Part shown: in pieces, positions 53,426 to 64,000 of the stretch
Numbering within the stretch: the first letter of the stretch is position 1
Layout: each line of letters opens with the position of its first letter
Source: Cyanoderma ruficeps
Lineage: Eukaryota; Chordata; Aves; Passeriformes; Timaliidae
Assembly (NCBI GenBank): GCA_008694505.1
Contig: VZDJ01000219.1
Location: 2,024,526 to 2,088,525 of the forward strand
Length of the DNA stretch: 64,000 nucleotides
Direction of reading: 5' to 3'
The notes under the pieces: generated by a model
Told to the model about the DNA's origin: nothing
The model's database searches: none
Seen by the model: only the letters and a program-made list of their open reading frames with translations
Translations under genes and position numbers: made by a program

Positions 53426-56400
53426 CAAAACCATTGTGAGCTAAAAAAAAGAGTAGACAACAGAATTCAAGTCTGCTCTCAATTCTATAGCTTTTTGTAA
53501 TTCATTATCATTTTTATTACCGTAGAAGCTTCTGTTTGAGATTTGATTGTTGTTATTATGAATTCATAAATTAATAAATAGAATGTTTCTGCACTATCTT
53601 AATATCTAGAATCACGTCTTCGGGCTGAAATTCAGACATCTGCAGGCACCATCAACACAGGGTACAGAGATTAGCAGCAGCAATAATATCAGCAATAGTT
53701 GCAGCAACATGGAGCTGATACCTTAGAAAAAGCCCACCCTTTAGTTTCAGGGGGAAAACATTGTTCATGCTGTTCCCTCCATTTCTAATTCCACTTCTAA
53801 GCTCTAAAATTAGACTCGGTGCTCAAGAGATGCAACAGAATGAGAATGTAACTGGTCATTAAGGATTTAGAGAATTTCAGTATTAGAAACAAATTTGGAA
53901 AAAGATTATTTATTTAAAGGCCTTGCTGCTACATCCACACACTGTTTAAGCAATGTATGTACAAAGACACTCTTGCTTACAACCTCAAAGCTAGGCCAGA
54001 TTCCATAACAGAAACAAACACATAATTTACTTTTAATTTGGAAACAGAAATTAAAATGATCCATCTAGCACGCTTTTTCTGCATTGCTGTAAAACAACAT
54101 CAGAAGAAAGTTCCTTGTGGCATTTCCTAGTGAATATATGGAGTAAGAAGGCCCCTTTCTCAGGAGAATTGTATACACAGCTGTAATGCAGGGCTGCCTT
54201 TTGCAGGCAGTTATAGGAAAGAATAGGAAATTATTTAGAAATCCCAAACCTGGAACCTTAACTGATTTTAACTGTTGCTGCTTTAAGCATAAATTGACAA
54301 ATTCTACAATGCACTATTCTGAAAGAGGTTCTGAAAGATGCTGCTGCAATCTTAATTATATACAGATGTTAGGACAGCAAAGTGATGGTAGAGGAGGCCA
54401 AAATTTCCTTTCTGGTTACTGTTCCTCCCTACCTGGTGTCAGAAGCGATGCACAAAGATCAGAAAAACAAAACCAAAAGCAAACAAACACAAGAACAAAC
54501 AACAAGCAGCAGAGTAAAACAACATCCTCTCTGCTGGCCCCAGCTGCACTGTTGATAAGGGGAGGAAGATTCCAACTCCTTTTCTCCCTTCTTGCTGCTC
54601 TTCCCTCATCACCTCCTGAGCTATCCAAACTCCTGCATTTAGTCTCTTATGTAAACCAAAAGCAATCACTCATGAGGATTAAAAAAAACCCCAAAAATTA
54701 AAGCTATGGACTCTGGATTTTTTTGGCTGCCAATGTATTTTCTGTCCTGTAGGTTGACAGATACAGAAAATTGAGGTCTGCATTCAGCAGGGGGTGATGC
54801 TTAATCATCTGAAGGGATGTAATTATTTTTCTATAGGATTCATTTATTTCTTAAACATGACAATACTTCTGCATTTTGGTTTCCATTATAGAATAGAACT
54901 GGAAATACTTCTTCATTTGATGCCAGATTGTAAGAGGGCCATAAAACAAACACTTCCAAGCACTCCCGGCAGAGGATCTAAAATAAGTCCTCCAGCTACA
55001 GTGCATTAATGAAAGTTCTGGCTTCTTTCAGAAAAGATTTTTACAAACTAGATTAAACTGCATGGAGGTGGTGGTAATTACACATTAATAACAATGAAAT
55101 TCTATAGACAGGGAGTATCTGTGGAACACAGGAGATCCATCTAGATATTTACACTGAATATAATGAATATTGATATTTTACACGGTATTTCCACACAATA
55201 GGCTCATAGGAAAAAGGAGGCTTATTCCTTATTTCAACTCTAACTAACTGACAACATTAAAGAACAACAATCATTTCCTTCAAGCCAACCTGTTTCTCTT
55301 TTCTTCTCTCCTTGCTGCCAAAAACTGCTTGTGAAAAAAAATCAAAGCAAACCCTGTCTTCTAAGCAGCGTCCAAACCCCTCCGCGGGCAGATATTGTTA
55401 CATTGAGCCAAATGGTTTTTGTCATTGTTTCTGAGCCAAAAAGACACATTAACACCAAAAAAATGGGCACCATCCCCCTTCCAGTTAAACTTCAGCAAGT
55501 TCTTAGCAATCATGACAATATCTAAAGCACAGTTTGGAATTTTCCCCCAAATCAAAACACTCCAGAGATCATTCTGCTTCTGCTTTCTCACTGTTAGAGT
55601 GCTTGAAGCTGATGAATGTGCCCAATTATGGATCCATTATATGAAAACCTGATGTGTGAGTAGGTCTACCCTGAGTCTTTTACTCAGACTGAAAAATGAA
55701 CCAACAAACAAACAGTCCTTGTGTTGTGAGTTCGAAATTTGGCTTAATACCAATAAATCCTCTCTAGTAAAGGCAAAGGTGCAAAGAACAAAAACCCTTC
55801 TCTTTTTTCCACATAAGGTTGAAAATCAGCCTCTTATATTGTATTTTTACTGAAGCCATTAAAATGACATTTCGACAAGCTGAGTCACCTTATATTACAA
55901 GAAAAAAATATAAAACACATACAAGAAGAAGAAATAAACCTATTCCTACTGTTAGCTGTAAGAAACCATCTCAGGAAATGGTATGGCAGGAACTGACCTT
56001 CTTTTAAAAGGAAAAAAAAAAAGTACTAACTTTTTATGGGTAAAAGGTCTCATTTTCTTCTACAATGTTTGTGTTTTTCAAAATACTATCAGCAGGTGCA
56101 CCAGATTTCAAAAACCTCTTGTCCTTCATCACATATAATTGTGCTGCATATTATATTAAGAAATACAAGCAGAGGAATGTAAGTGATGGGAGTTCAATTA
56201 AAAGCAGCATAATATCTTGTTGCATAGAAAATGATTCTGCAACTGAAACAGGTTCTAATGAGAGAAAAAAAGGAATACATTTTCACATATTTTTAATTAC
56301 ATAGAACTTCCTCAAACATGATTTTTAATAATATATTCCATTAGGTTAACATCATATTTAAAGAAAGTGCATTTTCTGATTTCATTTCAAGTCTGATTTC

Positions 56401-58737
56401 GAGCAATTATTGTGTCATTGTTCTGCAGTAGAAAGGTTGAATTCATTTACTGTGTGGTTATGCTAGTTATGATTGATGTCGCTCCTCCAAATGATAAACC
56501 AATCACCCCGATGATGTAATGTCATTTTAACAGTGCTATAATCACATTTCTCTCAAACTGGGACTTCTGATGAGTTCTAACAAAGATTTATTGTAGATTA
56601 AAGGCCTTCATAATATCAACAATAGATTGCTCATTTGATAGAATATTTGATTAGGTAATTTTTTCAGGCAAATGGTTTTCTCCATATATATTAAGCATGG
56701 CTCTTGTGAAGGGCACAGGGCAACACACGTGGATGAGTGGCTCCTCATATCCAAAAAAGTTTCATCTTAAACCTGTTGAGGAGCCGCCCTGTAATTACAG
56801 AGCTTGAAGCAAGAGAAGAATCCAATCAGACAAACAAGAGGAAACCTCTGTAGTGTAATTAGTAGAAGACATTGGCAAATATTTCATATTCAGCATGTAC
56901 TTTGAAGACTAAGAGAGAAATGTTTAAAGAAGCCAGAAAATGCTAGCAAAAATTTATGAATGATTGAAGATTATCTGGGATCTAAACCTTACCTATAAGC
57001 ATCTACAAATCTTCCTTTTTAACCCAAGCCCAAATTTAAGTAAATATTTACATTTAATTACTGTCTCTCAAATGTCTGGATCTATGTTGCTAGGTGTCCA
57101 AATAAACTAAAAATATATATATTAAAAACATTTAAAAAGAAAAATAAAGAAAAAAAACCACTACCAGAGCCAACCTTTTGTCATGTAGATGGTAAAAATC
57201 ACTCTGAAAATCTTTCAAGGATAATGATAAGCCACAAAAAAGTAGTAACTTTCTCCAATGTATAAGTCATAACCTATTGTATTTTCTTATCAACTCTATA
57301 AAGAAACATTGTGAGAACTGAAGAAAACAAGTAACACCACTAGGAAATGCTCCTTATTTTCCAGAGGATGCATTAAGTCCAGAAGAGTCATGCTACGGAA
57401 CACTCCATGGTGATCGAGCCACTATGCATGTGTGTAGGGTAAAAAATATGAAAAAAGGGCATGTGCATCTTATACTCTGAAAATTGAAAGTCATTATATA
57501 TTATATGATTGCTTATTAAAGAAATAAATGGGATATGTGGGGGGAAAAGTGTTGAAATGTAGAACGAACAAAGCAAAGCCGATCAGAGGATGCCAAAGAG
57601 GTTCCTTGGGTCAGCCCATAGTAACAACTGTCAAACACAAAGCTTTTAAGGATACAAAGAAACAGTGATTAGGATTTAAAACGAAGCATAAAGAGCTCTT
57701 CCATCAAATTTTCTGATGTTGTTTTACCGCCACTTCCTTCATTTGGCTTCCTCAGAAAAGCCATGCTGGTTCCCTCAGTGCCAGCAGTGGCTGTAATTAC
57801 CAAGTACTCCAAGTATCCACCAAGCGGTTTTTTTTAGCTCACATTCCCTGACCTTGATTTTCTGCTCCTTATTTCATGCCTCTCCCATTTACTTTTCCCA
57901 TTTCCCTTTAAAATCTCATCATCTGCTTCATCCACCACACCCTTTAGGCAATGTTCTCTCACTCTTTATTCCTTTCTTCAGCTGTGAAAGTTCCCTGTTC
58001 CTGAGCTCTGAGAGGAGGCAGCCATTCCTCCCTGCACACAGGTGATGATCCATCACCAACCCAGGGAGCAGAGCTGCTTTTTCCCTGGATATCCCTTTAC
58101 ATTTCTCTGCCCTGAGGTCCCCTGTCATTTTATTCCCCTGTTACTCGGGCTCACAGGTGCTTTTGTGACTCTCCACAAACTGATCTCATTCTTAGCACCC
58201 TGCCATCACCTACCCTCCTACCCCACCATCTTCTCTGAGTATTTAAAAGTGAAAATTCATTGGGGAGCTCCAACTTCTGCTCCCTGTCTTCCAAATAACT
58301 GCTCACCATGCAGGAACCTTCCCTCTTACCCTGTGTTAGGTGAAATGCTTCCTTGAGAGCACTTGGTGACACTTTTTGCTGGGACCCTTTTGAAAACACC
58401 AAGACCCTTCAACCAGCTGGATCACCCTTATTCAGAAATGGCTGAGCCTTGCAAAGACCTCTGGAATGTTTCTAAGGCAGGAAACCACAGTGACCCAAAG
58501 ATAAATCAGCCACTTCCAGACCCCCTCCCCATTTCCATGGCTTCTACAGAGGTGCCCATCACAGATTTTGAAGCCTACAGCTCCCAGATGACCCCAAATC
58601 TCCTAAAACCCCCTCAAAAGTGGCATCATATTTTCCATAACAATACACTGGAGGAGCAAGGAAGCACACTCAATCTCTGAATTATTCTTTGTTTGTGCAA
58701 TTATATTTTAACACACCTGAACAGGGTTAAAGGATAA

Positions 58738-59000
58738 TTCAGGATGGGAGGAGCCCCAGGAGGTGCCCAGTCCAGTGTCCTGCCAAGCCAAGGCAGCTCT
58801 GAGGTCAGAGCAAGGGGCTCAGGGGCCAATGTGTTCTCAAAAAGCTCCAAGGCAGAGGATGGACAGGGCCACCTACTCTAAACCAATGCTCAGGGAAAAA
58901 TTATCCCTAATATCCACTCTGAATGTTCAAATTCTTCTCCCTGCTCACCCCCCAGCCCCTGTTGAAGAGGGGGTGTTCAGGTGTGCTGTGTGCACCCCAG
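58738..59000 (-). repeat. CR1 LINE fragment, minus orientation
   Basis: Read on the plus strand this resembles the reverse complement of a CR1 3' region: GGAGGAGCCCCAGGAGGT, then GGCTCAGGGGCC, then CTCCAAGGCAGAGGATGGA, then AAAATTATCCCTAATATCC and TCTGAATGTTC. Order and spacing fit the avian CR1 consensus, with substantial divergence, and the terminal octamers are missing. It lies about 870 bp beyond the donor of the 59869-60078 exon. The subfamily cannot be assigned by eye, and boundaries are approximate. Confidence 0.7.
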
Positions 59001-59868
59001 AACCTCCAGTGCTGCTCAGAGCTGCCTCATTACAGCAAAGAGAACCCTTGGGCAGACCAGAAACTGCACAGAACCTCTAAACCTACTGTGTTCAGTTAAA
59101 TGACACACAACATATATCTATGATAAAAAAAGAAGGTGCTAGAATAGCTTCTTTTGATTTGTCTCTATTTCTAAAAAGGGCATCTTCCCCCCTCAGTTTT
59201 TTTGCTATCAAAAGGAAAAGTCAGCACCTACTAATAAAAATTAAAATAAAATAATGAAAAGAGGAAAAAAAAAAGAAAGAAAACCCTAGGCACTACAGAT
59301 TCCATGACTGATAGTGCTGCAAATGTTTTAAAACAGTGGCCTGAAAGACAAGAATTAATTTGGTGAAAAATAGCAGATCTTAGTTAAATGTGACATTGTA
59401 AGTATAGAAGCAGACAGATTCAGAAACAAGAACAGACACAGACTGGCAGAGGCAACATGCATTTTTATATACAAAACCTCATCACCAAATGATATATTAG
59501 ATTAGCCCATGCAGAACAAAGAACCATTGTGTGTACATTTCTCTCCTACCAGATGCAACAAGGAGCAGGAAATCTACTCTGAAAAATAAATCCCTCTGAT
59601 GATGAGAATTCAATAATATTTTTTACACAGCTTCTACCATACTTCAAACTAAAAATCTCTCCATAGTAAAATGAAGGAACACCATATATGATGGATTGTG
59701 CTTCCAGGAATTTTCCATTAAATAAACCAGTAAGATTTTCTTGCCCCATTTCCATAGATGCTCTCAATTTTCTGCTGATGCAAGAACACATTTGCACATT
59801 AAAAAAGAACGCACAAAACTGGCACAAACGTGTCACAAACAAACTCCATATGTTTGCAATTTTCTTAC

Positions 59869-60078
59869 CACTGCTGGAAGCCTGCTGTGGCCCTGAACAC
59901 GCTCTCAGCAGATATGAATTAGGGGAGAACTCCTCGTCAGGATTGGTGTCCATGATTTGATGGGACGTGTTGCTGTCTAGCAATGGCATCTGGCAGCTAA
60001 CTGGTGGAGGATTATGAGAACTGGGCAGCTGAGCAGATGGGAGAAGGCTGGACGAGGATGTAGGTGGAATGGGACGAC
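59869..60078 (-). CDS. TENM2: Teneurin-2 coding exon: middle of the intracellular domain
   Basis: Internal coding exon of 210 nt. Acceptor: TCCTCTTTCCCAG with AG at 60080-60079. Donor: GTAAGA from 59868. It starts with two bases finishing a split codon, holds 69 full codons and ends with the G of a Gly codon finished by the 13176-13410 exon, so it is phase 1-1. The protein runs from [16 protein letters not shown] through [20 protein letters not shown] and [16 protein letters not shown] to [10 protein letters not shown], a Ser/Pro-rich low-order region typical of teneurin cytoplasmic tails. The acidic DTNPDEEF segment lies in the region described as EF-hand-like in some teneurins; no complete EF-hand loop is evident. 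The join to the next exon restores a known TENM2-like reading (SSSG followed by PSNHHSQ), which supports the exon order and the gene assignment. The preceding exon is beyond 64000. Confidence 0.93.
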
Positions 60079-63000
60079 CTGGGAAAGAGGACACAGGGAT
60101 CAAAGATCAGCAATGAATGTAATGAAAAAGAACCCCACCAGCCCAGCAATTGCACGGTAACTGTCCATGGTTATGTTCCATTACTGCCCTGCACAGCCCC
60201 TCAATCTCCCCACTGCTACCAGCCTGTCCCTTTGTATCACATTTCCTGAAATTACATCACAGCTGTAAATCTCTTAAAATAATAGCACTGGGCTGATTGG
60301 GTTTTTTTGGTTTTTTTGGGTTTCTTTAACCAGGAAAATTGCTTCAGCACAGGAATCTCACAGAGGCATGAAAACACCATACAAGCGCTTTCCTCAAGCT
60401 AAGGTTCTTCCTAAAATGCTGTGGATCTTCCCAGATCCCACTGAGACATGTCACAGGAGGGGACAGCAGGAGTGAAAGGTAATTATTCCACTTCAGAGAT
60501 GGGCTAGAGCTGGAATCTGGGCTGGCAACTCTCAGCTCTGCTGTCCTTCCTCTCCCATTGCTCCCTTCACTGGGGCTGTAGGAGCAGAATTTCCTGTCCA
60601 GCCAAGTTAATTCCAACCCTGGAGCCAATCCGTACTGGGTATGAAATACCTCAGCCCACAGCAGCAATATGGTCTTGATCACCTAAAGCAGTGACACCAA
60701 GCCAACAACAAAAATGTTCATACTTAATGTACCCTATTCTTCTGTGAACTCCCATAACTTTACATTAATCCATTCCATCAAATGCACACAGATGAAAACA
60801 GGTTTTTTAGGGATTTTTTTTTTCATGGCAAGTTTATCTAGTGCATTGAAGAAATTCTTCATGAATAATTTAAATGTAAGAAAATATGACCTTTGTGATG
60901 CTGCCAAAGTCTGTAAGGCAGAGATCTGCTACAAATGTTAAACCACAGCAAAACTACACAAAATGGTGTATCTTTATTTCCATCATTCTTAAAGAAACAG
61001 TAACAGAGGATATACACTGATTTTCTCACTAGTTATACCTTCATTTTGTTGAATCAAGGACCTCTCACATTATATGAATTACCCTAAAGTTTCTACCATT
61101 AGGCAAATATATGGAATCACACACGAAATTCCAAATGAGAGTTGGGGAAAAAAAGCAAGAAAATGAAAAGTTACAGCTCCCACATATAAATTATATTTGG
61201 GATGCAGCAATCAACCAAAGACACACATGGATACTGAAAACTGCCAGCTTTGCACTGCCTGGTACCAGCAAATAGCACAAAGTACTTTCTTCCCTTCAAA
61301 AACTTTTGAAATAAAATAAATACCAGAACACAGGCCAAGTGACTTTTATGATTATTTGTTACTATATTTTTAGCACTGGATAAACTGGTAAGATTGAATG
61401 ACCAAGTTATTATATGACAGAAATGAATTTAAGCTACTCCATAGTAACTCCCACCTGCAATCTTTTATGCTACAGAAAATTCAATATGCATTGAATATTT
61501 TAATTGTGGACTTGCATTTGTGAGGAAATAATTCTAATATTGATGATAGGAATAATTACTGTTATTATTCATGATTAGGCTATTCTTATGAAATACTACC
61601 ATGAATATCCTAAACATTCCTGGGAAGTGATTCAGCAAGACCAGCTTCTAATTATTTCTTTGCAATGTGTTGCAAAGGAGCAGAGAGGCTGAGGTTTGAC
61701 ACACCTCTGACAGGAACGTGACACTCGTGCCCACTGTGTGCATTTAATTTTCACATATTCTGGCTCTGCTTCAACATTGTGGAGTTGAAAGAAGCAGCTT
61801 TATAAATTCTAAATCTGCATTGACTGCATGTATCATATGGAAATATATTACTATACTATAAAACTGTTGGATGTGTGAGAGTATGAGATGAAGGAAAAAA
61901 AATTCTTTTTGTGGAAACTACATATGGTATTTTAGAACAATTTAGGTACATTTTTGCAGAATACACTGAGAAATGAAAAAACCCTCAAACCTTAAGAATT
62001 CTTTTGTCGAGAATGCTAATGACACTGTTACCATCATGAAATAATACAGCCCAAACCCTTGAAGAAAAGGCAAAATGTCTAATAGCTACAGCTCTGTTTG
62101 TAGGTGAGAGGAACCAAGGTATGAAGCCATTAAAATGTTGCATCATTTTAGTGGGAAGTTGGTTCCTGAGGAAGATCTGCCCACAACCACGGGCTAATGG
62201 CAAAACAGGGATGTCTGTGAGCCACAGAATCTACTGCCAACCCATCCTCTGCTTAGACTGCTTAATAAACAGCCAAATTTAACTCAGACTTTTCTTGTGG
62301 TTGGAACATTCTTGGTCTATCAAGTTGATTTTTTTGCATCTACTAAGCGTCAAACTCCCACTACAATCTCATCCTCTTTGAGGGACTCTTAACAAACATC
62401 TTCTCTGTCTCCACTCCCAGCTCCTGAAACACACAGGATCTCTTAGGGCACCCAGCCTTTTGTGAAATTTGGTAGGAAATTAATTGAGAAAATACTGAAC
62501 AGGAAGAGAAAGGCACCATTAGGCTTTTTTGCCTTAGGAAATGAATCTAAGGGATAACTGTCTGTAGTACCACAGTCAAGAGAATGGCTTGTGAAAGTCC
62601 CAAAGTGTAGGGATGCAGTTAGGCTATAAAGAGCATGATACATGTAATTTATTTGTTACTATACACTCTTAAGTGAGAAATTAGGGGTTTGATTCATACT
62701 TGCATGAATATCTTGGTCAAATAAGTTCAATATGACATTTAAAAGAACAGACTAAGCTTTGCAGGTACTATAAACCTGAGCTCCTTGTCAGACCCATTCG
62801 TGTGCCTACAAATATCTCAACAGTCATATTTTGAGCCTTCCCAGCTCTTTAAAATATTCTACATTTCCATTGCTTCCCAATGGGATTTGCAATACCCTGC
62901 AGTCTATAAAAATGCTGTGACATACAATAACATCATATTCTATTACACTGTTGTTTTCAAAAGTTAAATTGTAATAGAAATTCCTACAATTTGTCTTCAT

Positions 63001-64000
63001 ATAGTAATATATTAAAGCTTCTCTGAATAAGTTTTTTATCTAGGTGAGCATTGATAGACTCCTATGTAATGGATACTTACAGTGACAGCAATAATGTAAT
63101 TGTGTAACAGTCAGAGAAACATAAACATAGATACAAATGCTAGAAAGGGAACCAGGCTTAAAGCTGATATGTTACATTTTCAAAAGGGAATTGTATCAGT
63201 TCTTGTCCCAATATCTGTTCATATGCATGTTCATACTGCACATACTCACGACAAAGATTTGTACAGATACTGAATACAGCATTTGTAAGGCATTTTTCAA
63301 AAAGCAAGCAGCCAGGAAGAAAAACCAAATTTCCTCTCTTCCCACCCCTTTCTCCTGCCATTTATCTTATCTTCCTTTTTAGAGTGAAGGAAGAAACGTG
63401 GTAACTCTTCATTCAGATTTGGGCTTGCTTTGGTCTTCCACACCACACAGCACCTGAGTCTGCAAGGGCTTCTTTACCCTCTTATCACTTATATTTCATT
63501 TTCTTTTCAAATCAGTCTCATGTTTCTTCACCAGCCCAGGAATTTTTATGAAACCATTCCTCAATTACTGCTACACTTTAAGTCCTTAAGGCTAAAAATC
63601 TGCTGTAGAACCTACATTCAGAAATCAGGCCATGCTCACAGCTGGTAATGTCTCAAGCTCAGATGGGGAAGAAGAATTCCGTTCATCTCAATCACAATAA
63701 CACATTGGGAAAAGAGATACTTCAGCTGCTATTAGCCTGAAAGACCACACCATCACCAGAAAGATAAAAAAAGAAAAAATACAAAGGAAAAAAGACTGCC
63801 TGCAATCACTCCCAGCATGAATATACATAAACAAGAGACACAATCAAAGAAGAGATGCAAGGAGCGCATCAGTTACTGAAGGATATTTGAGATACACTTC
63901 TCATACTCTCTGTTCTTCTTCCTCCTTTAAAGGACCTGTAGAGTTCTGTGGATAAATAAAGCCCACGTGTGTGTAAAACCCTGAACTCTATATTACACCA
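60079..64000 (-). other. TENM2: TENM2 intron, 3' portion (window edge)
   Basis: Sequence upstream of the 210-nt exon in transcript direction, ending in a pyrimidine-rich acceptor (AG at 60080-60079). AT-rich with a T/G-rich simple tract at about 60299-60330 and a GC-richer patch near 60420-60660. No exon, RNA gene or recognisable transposon was seen. Confidence 0.8.

Larger units (their letters stand above)
13411..59868 (-). other. TENM2: TENM2 intron (46.5 kb) between intracellular-domain exons
   Basis: Bounded by donor GTAAGA at 59868 and an acceptor AG at 13412-13411. Most of it is AT-rich unique sequence without genes. 13411-21000: AT-rich, with an A-rich tract near 18231-18302 and a 68-bp tandem duplication at 19503-19638. 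21000-22200: GC-rich patches whose overlapping open frames look spurious. 22200-33900: AT-rich, a microsatellite at 32979-33018, nothing else recognised. 33950-34290: CpG-rich block. 34290-36310: AT-rich unique sequence. 36330-37460 and 39600-40950: GC-rich or purine-rich patches. 41000-47080: AT-rich. 47090-47645: probable LTR. 47645-58730: mainly unique, with an A/C-rich tract near 53326-53425 and pyrimidine-rich 57840-58680. 58738-59000: CR1. No additional TENM2 exon or unrelated gene was identified, although a microexon could be missed by eye. Confidence 0.8.

Noticed and set aside
54186..54701. Plus-strand frame of 171 residues
   Set aside because: Contains an A-rich stretch giving Lys/Gln/Asn repeats; no motif, on the strand opposite the gene, no splice or promoter evidence.
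58042..58680. Two consecutive plus-strand frames in a pyrimidine-rich block
   Set aside because: Composition-driven; their continuation runs toward a CR1 fragment and no protein family is recognised.
1..64000. CRISPR arrays, operons, tRNA, rRNA or microRNA genes
   Set aside because: None could be supported; the window has vertebrate intron architecture and no cloverleaf or regularly spaced repeat array was seen.

Overview
This is a vertebrate, almost certainly bird (possibly songbird), genomic window that lies inside one large gene on the minus strand. Bird origin rests on two recognisable CR1 LINE tails (10068-10180 and 58738-59000). A probable degraded retroviral LTR at 47090-47645 resembles songbird elements. 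The rest is AT-rich unique sequence with short low-complexity tracts. There are no operons, tRNAs, rRNAs or CRISPR arrays.

The gene is a teneurin, best matched to TENM2 (ODZ2), a type II transmembrane synaptic adhesion protein. Three consecutive coding exons are visible. In transcript order (high to low coordinate) they are 60078-59869 (210 nt, middle of the intracellular domain), 13410-13176 (235 nt, proline- and histidine-rich distal intracellular domain) and 408-170 (239 nt, juxtamembrane segment and transmembrane helix). All splice sites are canonical GT/AG and the split codons join in frame (Gly GGC at the first junction, Arg AGG at the second). Together the exons encode about 228 residues. 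The N-terminal exons lie above 64000 and the ectodomain exons lie below 1.

Layout: 1-169 intron start; 170-408 exon; 409-13175 intron with a CR1 tail, an assembly gap (10394-10520) and an AT-rich palindrome; 13176-13410 exon, locally CpG-rich; 13411-59868 a 46.5 kb intron with a 68-bp tandem duplication, the probable LTR, a minus-strand CR1 fragment, microsatellites and several motif-dense blocks that could be cis-regulatory; 59869-60078 exon; 60079-64000 intron.

Most long open frames elsewhere are compositional: they sit in GC-rich or purine/pyrimidine-skewed patches, overlap on both strands and show no recognisable domain. I see no convincing new biological system. The most testable ideas are truncated TENM2 isoforms from reading through the donor sites, an in-frame cassette exon, and candidate intronic regulatory elements.
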